Assembly (NCBI GenBank): GCA_900550965.1
Contig: URUC01000070.1
Span: 1 to 10,263, forward strand
DNA: 10,263 bases
Reading direction: 5' to 3'
From: an uncultured Collinsella sp.
GTDB taxonomy: Bacteria; Actinomycetota; Coriobacteriia; Coriobacteriales; Coriobacteriaceae
Below are positions 1-6,662 of this stretch, piece after piece; within the stretch, counting starts at the first letter, position 1; each line of letters begins with the position of its first letter. The notes under the pieces were generated by a model, which was not told where the DNA came from, ran no database searches, and was given only the letters and a program-made list of their open reading frames with translations. Made by a program: the position numbers and the translations under genes.

Positions 1-591
1 CAAGGGCCCCTGCTCATCCCGCAACACGACAGACGATGCCTCTACCATTTGAGCGCTATCAAGCCAGCGCGCGCCGCCCTTGGCATCACCCGAGGCTGAT
101 GCAATAACCACATAGCGGTCCCCATCCGCACCGTGCTCGTCAAAGCCATAGGTATACCCGCCGGCATCAAACGTTGTCTCCGCCGTGACATACCAAGGAA
201 GATCCACGTCCCCCAGCTGCGCACCTCCCATGCAGTTTGCGCTGTCGAGTTCACAGACGAGGGCTTTGAGACCCGATACGCACTCGTTGTTCTGCGGATC
301 CAATACAAACTTCTCGACCGCCTTGGGCGATATCCACACCACAACGCGATCGGCAGCAGGCGCCACTACAAGGTCCACGTCCTCGTCAACGGGAAACCGG
401 TAGCCCTCAGGCTGCCCCTCCATGGCACGAGCGGTCCCCTTGGCCAACCGCTCAAAACCCTCGATCCCATAGGAAAGCCCGTGAGCGGTCGCAGCAACCT
501 GGGCCCCGTCCTCGGCAAACGCAAATCCCGACACCCAGCAAAGCGCGAAGGTCAAAGCACAGGCGACAAGCATGCGGAATCTATTAAGCAC
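1..591 (-). CDS. Secreted protein of unknown function, 3' end missing at window edge
   Basis: The reading frame stays open to the left edge, giving 197 codons without a stop. I chose the GTG at 591 because GGAG (598-601) lies six bases upstream; the next in-frame ATG (573) has no ribosome binding site. The N-terminus is a Sec signal peptide: basic start with Arg4 and Arg6, hydrophobic core at about residues 7-25, and a likely cut after Ala-Phe-Ala (24-26) before Glu-Asp-Gly. The mature part is acidic and soluble, with three cysteines in the segment around residues 107-125 (NECVSG, LVCELD, ANCMGG), and no further hydrophobic segment is visible. I recognise no family. It lies 68 bases after modA on the same strand with no terminator seen between, so cotranscription is possible, but no molybdenum role can be inferred. 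Sure that it is a gene; function unknown. Confidence 0.72.
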   Translation of the reverse strand, partial: MLNRFRMLVACALTFALCWVSGFAFAEDGAQVAATAHGLSYGIEGFERLAKGTARAMEGQPEGYRFPVDEDVDLVVAPAADRVVVWISPKAVEKFVLDPQNNECVSGLKALVCELDSANCMGGAQLGDVDLPWYVTAETTFDAGGYTYGFDEHGADGDRYVVIASASGDAKGGARWLDSAQMVEASSVVLRDEQGPL

Positions 592-659
592 GAAAAGCTC
601 CAAGCGAATACAAGGACGGAGTGAAACACAAAACGACGGAATTATCGCGCCAAGCCGTA

Positions 660-1532
660 CTACTCGGAAAGCTCAAAGCCGTACTTAGCCCAAATCTTCT
701 GAGCCTTCTTGTTGGTCAGACAGAAGTCGATGAACGCCTTGGCTTCGTCGGCATGCTCGGAGCTCTCGGCAACGGCACCCGGGTACACGATGGGCTTGTG
801 CGAATCCTCGGGGCACAAGAAGGCCTCCTCGATGCCGTCGTAGCGGAAAATATCGGAGCTGTAGACAAAACCGGCCACGCAGTCGCCTGTGGACACATAG
901 GCGGCGGCGGCACCAACTTTGTCTGCCAGTGCGACCTTGTCGGCGATCTCGGGCGCATACTCGCCGTCGTCGCCCTCGGTGCCAGTGTAGAGGCCCACGG
1001 AAGCCAGGGCCTGGTTGGCGTACGTGCCGGCGGGAACGGTCTTAGCGTCGCCAATGGCGATCTTACCGTCCAGATTCGCGACGTCGGCGATGGCCTCGAC
1101 CATGGTGTCGGAGCCCTCGGCGCGAATGATCACAAGGTCGTTGACGAACATATCCTCACGCGTGTCGGCATCGACGAGCTCGGCGGCCTCAGCGTCGTCC
1201 ATAGTGCCCTTGGAGGCCGTGATGAGCACGTCGACCGTGGCGCCGGCACGCATCTGCTCGACGAGGTCGCCGGAGCCCTTAAACTGCGCGTCGGCAAAGG
1301 TGGTGCCGGTCTGGTCGGTGTAGAGCTCCTGAACCTCGGGCAGAGCCTTCTCGAGCGAGTTGGCGGCAAAGACTTGCAGCTCGACAGCCTTCTTGGACGA
1401 GGCCTTAGCGGAGCCGGCATCGGAGCCAGTCGGCTCAGACGTCTTGTTGCCGGAGCAGCCGGCAAGGCCAAGGCCGGCAGCGGCGACAGCAGAGAGCGAG
1501 ACGAATCCGCGGCGAGAAACCATATCGAACAT
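660..1532 (-). CDS. modA: Molybdate ABC transporter substrate-binding lipoprotein ModA
   Basis: Extracytoplasmic binding protein that captures molybdate (or tungstate) and delivers it to a ModBC permease. The 290-residue product starts at ATG 1532, six bases after AAAGGG; an in-frame TTG at 1538 is too close to that site. The leader has a twin-arginine-like motif Ser-Arg-Arg-Gly-Phe-Val (6-11), a hydrophobic stretch and a lipobox Leu-Ala-Gly-Cys ending at Cys26, so it is probably a lipid-anchored protein, perhaps Tat-exported. A Ser/Lys-rich linker follows to about residue 48. ModA-type ligand loops are visible: AANSL (56-60), GSGDL (86-90), DVLITAS (101-107), TVPAGTYA (165-172) and FVYSSD (222-227). 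Length fits the family once the lipoprotein leader is added. Neighbours moeA and mogA upstream support molybdenum. No modB or modC is seen in the window. Molybdate versus tungstate cannot be decided from sequence alone. Confidence 0.9.
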   Translation of the reverse strand: MFDMVSRRGFVSLSAVAAAGLGLAGCSGNKTSEPTGSDAGSAKASSKKAVELQVFAANSLEKALPEVQELYTDQTGTTFADAQFKGSGDLVEQMRAGATVDVLITASKGTMDDAEAAELVDADTREDMFVNDLVIIRAEGSDTMVEAIADVANLDGKIAIGDAKTVPAGTYANQALASVGLYTGTEGDDGEYAPEIADKVALADKVGAAAAYVSTGDCVAGFVYSSDIFRYDGIEEAFLCPEDSHKPIVYPGAVAESSEHADEAKAFIDFCLTNKKAQKIWAKYGFELSE

Positions 1533-1592
1533 GTTCAACCCTTTCGAAGGCTACGCCCGGGCGTCCCGCCGCGAGCTTTATTCTGTAATTAG

Positions 1593-1619
1593 ATTATACT
1601 TTTGTGCGAATAATGTCAG
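1593..1619 (-). promoter_or_regulatory. Probable promoter of modA
   Basis: On the minus strand a perfect TATAAT (1598 down to 1593) is preceded by CTGACA (1619 down to 1614). The spacer is 15 bases, shorter than the usual 17, so the -35 match may be partly fortuitous. The predicted transcript would start near 1586, leaving an untranslated leader of about 54 bases before the modA ATG. It lies in the AT-rich stretch 1575-1665, which stands out from the G+C-rich surroundings. No riboswitch fold is evident in so short a leader. Confidence 0.45.
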
Positions 1620-1643
1620 TGATAAAGATTTCTCGTCTGATAA
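1620..1643 (-). promoter_or_regulatory. Pair of direct TTATCA repeats just upstream of the modA promoter
   Basis: The hexamer TTATCA (minus strand) occurs twice, at 1643-1638 and 1625-1620, with start points 18 bases apart. The second copy abuts the candidate -35 box. Two same-orientation hexamers less than two helical turns apart next to a -35 can mark an activator site, but six-base repeats in AT-rich DNA also arise by chance. I do not recognise the motif as a ModE operator. Confidence 0.2.
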
Positions 1644-1687
1644 TTTTCTTTTACCAATAACCACGAGACGGCACTCGCTGTCGCTGC

Positions 1688-1724
1688 ATAAGAAAGGCGG
1701 AGTGACTCGCAAGGCCGCTCCGCC
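1688..1724 (-). terminator. Rho-independent terminator after the moeA-mogA pair
   Basis: Read on the minus strand, GGCGGAG (1724-1718) pairs perfectly with CTCCGCC (1702-1696) around a 15-base loop and is followed directly by TTTCTTAT (1695-1688). It begins 13 bases past the mogA stop codon. It would separate the moeA-mogA transcript from modA, consistent with modA having its own promoter. Confidence 0.65.
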
Positions 1725-1737
1725 GCAGGTAAACCGC

Positions 1738-2217
1738 TTATTTGGCGTGCCCGCCGCCCGCTGTCATCTGAGCCGCATGCTCCAACTGATCCGCTATGGC
1801 CTCCCAACTTTCGCGAGCGGCCTTCGTAGAACCGGGAAAGTTTACGACAAGTGTATGACCTCGTTGCATGCAAATAGCGCGCGAGAGCATAGCGCGGTGC
1901 GTCTTGGTCATGGAGTACGCACGGATTGCCTCTGCAATACCCGGCACATCGCGGTCGCAGACGGCACGCGTCGCCTCGGGCGTCACATCGCGCATCGAAA
2001 GCCCCGTACCGCCGCAAGTGAGCACGACATTGGCGTGGCACTCATCAGCGGCTTCCACAATGGCATCACCAATCTCGCTGGCGTCGTCGCGCACGACCAC
2101 ATGTGAGGCGACCGTCCAGCCCTGCGCCACGATGAGCTCCTCGAGCGCAGCACCCGCCTCGTCCTGAGCAAGATCGCGCGTATCCGAGCACGTCACAATC
2201 GAAATCTTCAGCTCCAT
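1738..2217 (-). CDS. mogA: Molybdopterin adenylyltransferase, MogA/MoaB family
   Basis: Cytoplasmic enzyme that adenylates molybdopterin, the activation step before molybdate insertion by MoeA. The 159-residue product is a single MoCF_biosynth domain of normal length. It shows the family signature: TCGGTG (67-72) followed by RDVTPE (76-81), and NFPGS (126-130) near the end of the fold. Start ATG 2217 sits six bases after a consensus AGGAGG; an overlapping ATG at 2222 is out of frame. The gene begins 10 bases after the moeA stop codon, so the two are almost certainly cotranscribed and translationally coupled, and a terminator follows 13 bases after its end. MogA and MoaB share this fold and signature, so the choice of symbol is less sure than the family and pathway. 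Confidence 0.88.
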   Translation of the reverse strand: MELKISIVTCSDTRDLAQDEAGAALEELIVAQGWTVASHVVVRDDASEIGDAIVEAADECHANVVLTCGGTGLSMRDVTPEATRAVCDRDVPGIAEAIRAYSMTKTHRAMLSRAICMQRGHTLVVNFPGSTKAARESWEAIADQLEHAAQMTAGGGHAK

Positions 2218-2223
2218 AGCATT

Positions 2224-2229
2224 CCTCCT
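2224..2229 (-). promoter_or_regulatory. Consensus ribosome binding site of mogA overlapping the moeA stop
   Basis: AGGAGG on the minus strand (2229-2224) shares its first two bases with the moeA TAG stop (2230-2228) and lies six bases before the mogA ATG at 2217. It fixes the start of mogA. Ribosomes ending on moeA would sit on this site, implying coupled translation of the two enzymes. Confidence 0.8.
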
Positions 2230-3490
2230 ACAACACGGCGCCCTCGGGCAGGTCGACGCGAACAACATCCACGACATCTCCCGCCTTGAGCTCACACGGC
2301 CCTTCGTCAATACGCAGCAGGCAGTTGGCCCGCTGCATCGTGCCGAGCAGCGCCGAATTCTGCGTCTTAGCCTCGGTCACCAACAACTCACCGGTCTCGG
2401 GGTCGCGCAAAACCGTGGCGCGATCGAAGAAGCGTCGATCTTGGCGCTTCTTCACGCCGTGCGTGAGCGTCGCCTGCTGCACGGGACGCATGCCTTCGGC
2501 AAATCCGCGCATCTTACGAATCGCCGGGCGGGCGAGCATCTCAAAGCCCACATACGCCGCCGCGGGATTGCCCGAAAGCCCCAAATACGGCTTGCCCCCA
2601 AGCAGGCCAAACGTGATGGCCTTGCCGGGACGCATCGAGATGCGATCGAAGAGCACCTCGCCCTCGCGCCGAACGAGCGCCGTCACGTAGTCGTAATCGC
2701 CCGCCGAGGCGCCACCGCTCGTAATGACAAAATCGCACTCTTGCACCGCGCGATGCACGAGCTCGGCGATTGCCTGCTCATCATCGGGAGCGATGCCAAA
2801 GAACACCGGGTCAGCACCGGCATCGAGCGCTTCGGCCATCAACGCCGACGAGTTGGAGTCGCGAATCTGCCCGCGCGCCGGCAGCTCACTCGGCGCGACC
2901 AGCTCCGTGCCCAGCGAAATAATGCCCACGCGCGGAGCGGCATGGACCTTCACGCTCGCGTAACCGGCGCTTGCTAGCAGGCCGGCGCCCGCAGGAGCCA
3001 CAACCTCTCCAGCACGCATCACGACGTCGCCGGCATGGGTCTCCTCGGCGGCAGAGCGAACGTTCTCCCCCACCTTGGCCGGCGCCGAGAAGCGAACGTG
3101 CGAGCCCTCGTTGCCGTCGCCATCGAGCACCTCGACGATCTCGTATTTCACCACGGCATCCGCACCCTCGGGCACCGGCGCGCCCGTCATGATGCGGACA
3201 GTCTCGCCCGGGGCGATTGCGCCCTCAAACACATGGCCCGCGGCCTCGTGTCCGATAACGTCGAGCGTCACCGGCGCCTCACCAGACGCCTGCGCCAAGT
3301 CCGCCGAGCGCACGGCATACCCGTCCATGGCGCTGTTAGCAAACGGCGAGATGTCGATATCGGCCACCGCGTCCTCGGCCAAGGGAAGACCGGCGGCCTG
3401 CCACACGGGAATCTCGACGAGATCGATCGGAGCAACGTGCGACAGAACAATCGACTGCGCGTCCTCCAGCGGGATAAGCGTCTCTGCCAT
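2228..3490 (-). CDS. moeA: Molybdopterin molybdenumtransferase MoeA
   Basis: Cytoplasmic enzyme that inserts molybdate into adenylated molybdopterin to form molybdenum cofactor. The 420-residue length is typical. Visible motifs in order: ISPFANSAMDGYAV (47-60, the MoeA N-terminal signature), MTGAPVPEGADAVV (101-114), LGTELV (193-198), IRDSNS (209-214), TSGGASAGDYDYV (257-269, the molybdopterin-binding motif shared with MogA), MRPGKAITFG (286-295) and GLSGNPAAAY (304-313). The last 70 or so residues form the usual MoeA C-terminal beta domain. ATG 3490 was chosen since AGAGG lies five bases upstream; the GTG at 3496 is one base from that site. The gene is first in a two-gene unit with mogA and diverges from the CLC gene. 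No frameshift or missing motif is seen. Confidence 0.95.
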   Translation of the reverse strand: MAETLIPLEDAQSIVLSHVAPIDLVEIPVWQAAGLPLAEDAVADIDISPFANSAMDGYAVRSADLAQASGEAPVTLDVIGHEAAGHVFEGAIAPGETVRIMTGAPVPEGADAVVKYEIVEVLDGDGNEGSHVRFSAPAKVGENVRSAAEETHAGDVVMRAGEVVAPAGAGLLASAGYASVKVHAAPRVGIISLGTELVAPSELPARGQIRDSNSSALMAEALDAGADPVFFGIAPDDEQAIAELVHRAVQECDFVITSGGASAGDYDYVTALVRREGEVLFDRISMRPGKAITFGLLGGKPYLGLSGNPAAAYVGFEMLARPAIRKMRGFAEGMRPVQQATLTHGVKKRQDRRFFDRATVLRDPETGELLVTEAKTQNSALLGTMQRANCLLRIDEGPCELKAGDVVDVVRVDLPEGAVL

Positions 3491-3534
3491 ACACACCTCT
3501 TACATGCCACGGCGCGCAACGACGGCGCCGATTC

Positions 3535-3556
3535 TTTATATTTACTTCAGTATAAT
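3535..3556 (-). promoter_or_regulatory. AT-rich promoter region probably serving moeA
   Basis: This is the only AT-rich island close upstream of moeA. On the minus strand it offers TATACT (3554-3549) and TATAAA (3540-3535) as -10 candidates, with no convincing -35 at the right distance. The opposite strand reads TATAAT at 3551-3556, which could instead drive the CLC gene with a leader of about 140 bases. Between the island and moeA a six-base stem, CGGCGC/GCGCCG (3510-3515 with 3525-3530), lies in the leader; no function can be assigned to it. Confidence 0.35.
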
Positions 3557-3668
3557 CCCCCGCAGTCCGCTCATGACCTGGCCCGCGACCGCGAATACAC
3601 CTGTCGGCCACGCGCCCTTGGCAACAAATCCGAAACCTGCCAATCGCCTTAAGCCCAGGCCGCCGTCT

Positions 3669-3674
3669 TATAAT
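3669..3674 (+). promoter_or_regulatory. Probable -10 box for the CLC transporter gene
   Basis: A perfect TATAAT stands 29 bases before the ATG at 3704, placing a transcript start near 3681 and leaving just enough leader for the ribosome binding site at 3695-3698. The -35 region at the expected distance (about 3646-3651, GCCTTA) is a poor match. If this promoter is used the leader is too short to contain a riboswitch. Confidence 0.4.
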
Positions 3675-3703
3675 GCATGCATTGCAACCAAAAAGAGGAC
3701 GTT

Positions 3704-5125
3704 ATGGCTTTTATCGATAAACGTGAAAACGCACACGACCCGTCTGATGATACCCGCCAGGACAAGGACGGCAGCACTTTCTCTCCCGCCGACCTGATCA
3801 TCAGCGGCCGCAACCAGCTAACCCGCTCCGAGCAGCTCTTGGCTGCCGACACGCGCCGCAATGCCCGCAACATGCTCGCGAGCGCCAAGCTGCTCGTGCT
3901 CGTAGTTATCGTCTCGCTCGCCATGGGCGTTGCCGCCTGGGCGTTTTTAGCCTCGCTGGATATCGCAACCGATTATCGCGAGCACCATGCGTGGGTTTAC
4001 GCCCTGCTCCCCGTCGTGGGCGTGGTCACCGCATGGGTCTACAAGAACCACGGTCTTGCCGCCAAACGCGGCAACAACCTGGTCATCGACTCTGCCCTGG
4101 GCACACGACTCATCCACGCGCGCATGGCCATCCTCACGTTTGTGTGCTCCACGCTCACACACCTGACGGGCGGCTCGGCCGGCCGTGAGGGCGCCGCGGT
4201 ACAGATCGGCGGCACCATCGCCAGCAATGTTTCGAACCTCGCCCATCTCAAAAAGCACGATCATCACGACCTGATGCTCGCCGGCATCTCGTCCGCCTTT
4301 GGCGCCGTGTTCGGATCGCCCCTTGCCGGAGCTTTCTTTGGCATGGAGATGTGCTTTATCGGCAAGATCGACTACACCGCAGGCATCTACTGCCTCGTTG
4401 CCTCGTTTACCGGCTACTTTACGTCACTCGCCCTGGGCACGCAGTATGAGGCCAACGTCATCGCCAGCGTTCCCGACATGACGCCCAGAACGGTCGTTAT
4501 CGTTGTTATCAGCGCCGTTTTCTTCGGTCTGACGGCACGCCTCTTTGCCTGGTCGGTTCGAACCGTCAAGAGCCTGTACGGTCGCTTTATCACCAATTAC
4601 CTCGTTCGCGCACTCATAGGCGCACTCGTGGTTTTGGCCGCCTATGCCCTCCTCGACGCCTGGGAGTATGCCGGCCTTTCCACGTGGCTTTCGGGCGCCG
4701 GATTTGCCGGCAACACCACCCTCGCCGACGCCGCCATCAAGCTCGTCGTAACGGCGCTCACCCTGGGTGCCGGCTTCCAAGGCGGCGAGGTCACGCCCCT
4801 GTTTGGCATCGGTGCGGCGCTCGGCGGATGGATCGGCTGCCTCGCTGGACTCGACCCGAGCTTCATGGCGGCCCTCGGCATGCTCGGCGTGTTCTGCGCC
4901 GGCCTCAACGTGCCCATCACCACCTGCATGATGGCCATCGACCTGTTTCATGGAACGGCCGCGGGCTTCTTTGTCATCGTTTCGTTTATTAGCTACCTTG
5001 CCGGCGGCCACCGTGGCGTGTATCCCGCACAGCGCATTGTGTCCCCTAAGCGTCGCTCGCTTATCGTGGACGAGGGCCACACGGTGGCAGAGGCTATCGA
5101 GCGCCACAACGACCTGATAGAGTAG
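3704..5125 (+). CDS. CLC-family anion/proton antiporter, probably fluoride-exporting (CLC-F type)
   Basis: Polytopic membrane protein of 473 residues with a hydrophilic tail (1-60), about ten hydrophobic segments, and a short cytosolic end. ATG 3704 follows GAGG by five bases; an in-frame ATG at 3677 has no binding site. CLC hallmarks are GREG (160-163, with the gating glutamate Glu162), the re-entrant loop GAGFQGGEVTPLFGIGAALG (355-374) and GVYPAQ (438-443, with the pore tyrosine Tyr440). The chloride-type GSGIP loop is replaced by RGNNL (122-126), and the inner proton glutamate of chloride exchangers reads Met216. Glu162, Glu362, Thr364 and Tyr440 have the same spacing as Glu118, Glu318, Thr320 and Tyr396 that I recall for the Enterococcus CLC-F antiporter. 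That supports fluoride export, but the CLC-F methionine of the first loop is not evident. CLC family is sure; ion specificity is inferred. It could share a transcript with the lipid kinase downstream. Confidence 0.88.
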   Translation: MAFIDKRENAHDPSDDTRQDKDGSTFSPADLIISGRNQLTRSEQLLAADTRRNARNMLASAKLLVLVVIVSLAMGVAAWAFLASLDIATDYREHHAWVYALLPVVGVVTAWVYKNHGLAAKRGNNLVIDSALGTRLIHARMAILTFVCSTLTHLTGGSAGREGAAVQIGGTIASNVSNLAHLKKHDHHDLMLAGISSAFGAVFGSPLAGAFFGMEMCFIGKIDYTAGIYCLVASFTGYFTSLALGTQYEANVIASVPDMTPRTVVIVVISAVFFGLTARLFAWSVRTVKSLYGRFITNYLVRALIGALVVLAAYALLDAWEYAGLSTWLSGAGFAGNTTLADAAIKLVVTALTLGAGFQGGEVTPLFGIGAALGGWIGCLAGLDPSFMAALGMLGVFCAGLNVPITTCMMAIDLFHGTAAGFFVIVSFISYLAGGHRGVYPAQRIVSPKRRSLIVDEGHTVAEAIERHNDLIE

Positions 5126-5212
5126 ACGTTAGTATTCGCCGTGCAGCCACAATCGGGGGCAATTCGACCCGAGCGCGACCGCACCGTCACGTCATACGCC
5201 GGGAGTCGCCCC

Positions 5213-6175
5213 ATGCACGCAACTGATTTTGGTCGCACACTCATCATCGCCAATCCTGTCGCCCAGTCGGGCGCCGCGCGCGAGGTTGCCGAACGCCTGC
5301 AGCGCTTTTTGGATATGACCGCACGCGCATCCCAGTTTGACCTGGTACTGACCGAACGCACGGGGCACGCCAAGGAGCTTGCCGCACAGGCCGAGGGCTA
5401 TCGCACTGTTATCGCCCTTGGCGGCGACGGCGTGATCCACGAGGTCGTCAATGGGCTCATAACGCTGGATGAATCGGTCCGTCCCGCCCTTGCCGCCCTA
5501 CCCGTCGGCTCCGGCAACGATTTTGCCCAAACGCTCGGTATCGAAGATTTCTCCGGCAAGGATTTTGGCGCGCTGCTCACCTGTGAGCTGCAGCGTCAGG
5601 ACATCGGGCGGATTCGCTCATGGAACCCCGCAAGCGGCATCGGCGAGGCGATCGTCGAGTATTACGACCAGACGCTCTCCGTCGGTATTGATGCCGCCAT
5701 CGGCCTTGGCACCACCGAACTGCGCAAAAAGACCGGTTTGACGGGTGCTCCGCTCTACACCCTTTCGGGACTTGAGCAGTTTGGCCTGCGCTATCGCAAC
5801 TACCCCATGACAGCCAGCTTTGACGGCGCGCCTGCCGAGCGCGTGAGGGCGATCATCATGGCGATTCAGCTGGGCCCCACGTATGGCTCGGGCTATCGCA
5901 TCTGCCCCGATGCCGACCCATGCGACGGCGTACTCGACGTCTGCTACGCCTGCGGCCCCGTCCCTCGCGCGATAGCCCTGCCTATGTTCCTTTCGGCCAA
6001 GGACGGCCACCATACCAAGTTGCCGCCGGTTCGCATGCGCCGCTGCCGCCGTGCCGAGCTCACCTTTGAGGAGCCAGACTACCCCATCCAAGCCGACGGC
6101 GAGCCCATCGTCGCCTCGCGCATCGAGGTGGACATCCTTCCCGCCGCCCTCGAGATCTGGCACCCAACCCGCTAA
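5213..6175 (+). CDS. Diacylglycerol/lipid kinase, YegS/DgkB family
   Basis: Soluble or membrane-associated kinase that uses ATP to phosphorylate a lipid, most likely returning diacylglycerol to phosphatidic acid for phospholipid synthesis. ATG 5213 follows GGGAG (5201-5205) by seven bases, giving 320 residues, normal for the family; the upstream GTG at 5141 has no such site. Visible motifs: IIANPVAQSG (11-20, N-terminal strand of the catalytic domain), ALGGDGVIHEVVNGL (68-82, the nucleotide-binding GGDG), LPVGSGNDFAQTLGI (96-110) and IQADGEP (292-298, C-terminal family motif). No transmembrane segment is seen. It starts 87 bases after the CLC gene on the same strand with no convincing terminator between. 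Its stop codon lies two bases before a large inverted repeat. The exact lipid substrate cannot be read from sequence. Confidence 0.9.
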   Translation: MHATDFGRTLIIANPVAQSGAAREVAERLQRFLDMTARASQFDLVLTERTGHAKELAAQAEGYRTVIALGGDGVIHEVVNGLITLDESVRPALAALPVGSGNDFAQTLGIEDFSGKDFGALLTCELQRQDIGRIRSWNPASGIGEAIVEYYDQTLSVGIDAAIGLGTTELRKKTGLTGAPLYTLSGLEQFGLRYRNYPMTASFDGAPAERVRAIIMAIQLGPTYGSGYRICPDADPCDGVLDVCYACGPVPRAIALPMFLSAKDGHHTKLPPVRMRRCRRAELTFEEPDYPIQADGEPIVASRIEVDILPAALEIWHPTR

Positions 6176-6177
6176 CC

Positions 6178-6258
6178 CCCCATAAGTTGCGGTGAAATAG
6201 GGACTGTTTATGCAGGTAAAGACACAAAACAGTCCCTATTTCACCGCAACTTATGGGG
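6178..6258. repeat. 32-base perfect inverted repeat between two converging genes
   Basis: Arms 6178-6209 and 6227-6258 are exact reverse complements over all 32 bases, separated by a 17-base loop (6210-6226). The arm contains GCGGTGAAATAGGGACTGTT. The element starts two bases after the lipid kinase stop codon and ends three bases before the stop codon of the converging GGQ protein gene, so it occupies 81 of the 86 intergenic bases. An RNA from either strand would fold into a very stable hairpin. There is no T-run on either side, so it is not a textbook terminator, although it could halt or protect both transcripts. Its core resembles the palindrome at 6668-6698, which suggests a dispersed repeat family. 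No coding capacity. Confidence 0.93.
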
Positions 6259-6261
6259 AGG

Positions 6262-6642
6262 CTATTCGTCGCTGCCCGGCTTGCGACGGTTGGCCTTTTT
6301 AATGGCGTTGAAGTGCTTGTCATTGAGCCTGCGCTGGCGAGAGCGCTGAGGCACCTTGGTCTTTACGCGTCGGCGCGGTGGACGCCCGCGACGCTCAAGC
6401 TCAGCACGCAGCTTACGCAGGCAGCTACTACGGTTTTGGAACTGACTGCGGCTCTCGCGCGCCGTCACGGTAATTCCCGAAGGGATATGTTTCATGCGCA
6501 CCGCCGAGTCCGTCGTGTTGACGCCTTGTCCGCCCGGACCTGTCGCGCGAAACACCTGCACCTCGCAATCGCGCGCCAACTCCTCGGCCGACATCTCGGC
6601 ATAGCGCGCATACTCGCGCCATCCCATCTTGTTCTCATCCAT
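6262..6642 (-). CDS. Small release-factor-like protein with GGQ domain (ArfB/RF-like peptidyl-tRNA hydrolase)
   Basis: A 126-residue protein consisting of only the catalytic RF-1 domain. ATGPGGQGVNTTDSAV (33-48) holds the Gly-Gly-Gln tripeptide (37-39) that triggers peptidyl-tRNA hydrolysis, followed by MKHIPSGITV and SQFQNRSSCL, as in domain 3 of RF2. The stop-codon recognition domain of true release factors is absent. The last 45 residues are very rich in Arg and Lys, resembling the ArfB tail that enters the empty mRNA channel of stalled ribosomes. A ribosome-rescue role is therefore likely, but the GGQ-flanking sequence is closer to RF1/RF2 than to classic ArfB. ATG 6642 follows GGGAGG by seven bases. 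Reading further upstream would translate the palindrome at 6668-6698 and is an artefact. A hairpin with T-run ends 20 bases before the start. Confidence 0.85.
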   Translation of the reverse strand: MDENKMGWREYARYAEMSAEELARDCEVQVFRATGPGGQGVNTTDSAVRMKHIPSGITVTARESRSQFQNRSSCLRKLRAELERRGRPPRRRVKTKVPQRSRQRRLNDKHFNAIKKANRRKPGSDE

Positions 6643-6662
6643 ATCAACACCTCCCCTCATAC

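Noticed and set aside
133..624. Open frame of 163 codons on the plus strand
   Set aside because: It is the complement of the minus-strand secreted protein gene, which has a signal peptide and ribosome binding site. The plus frame shows no family features.
1527..1536. GAACATGTTC palindrome at the modA start codon
   Set aside because: Ten-base palindrome resembling a LexA half-site pair, but the spacing is two bases instead of four, and it overlaps the start codon and coding bases.
621..1592. Long plus-strand frame of 323 codons opposite modA
   Set aside because: A shadow of the modA frame in G+C-rich DNA; modA has recognisable motifs over the same span.
1575..3556. Shared operator between modA and moeA promoters
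   Set aside because: Both contain CTTTAT followed by a TATA-like stretch on the plus strand, but the spacing differs (13 versus 11 bases) and the interval does not align; likely AT-rich promoter similarity.
3557..3703. Possible fluoride riboswitch in front of the CLC gene
   Set aside because: I found no GATGG-type core or pseudoknot partner of the crcB motif, and the likely promoter at 3669-3674 leaves a leader of only about 23 bases.
5141..5212. Upstream GTG start for the lipid kinase
   Set aside because: No ribosome binding site; the catalytic domain begins right after ATG 5213, which has GGGAG at good spacing.
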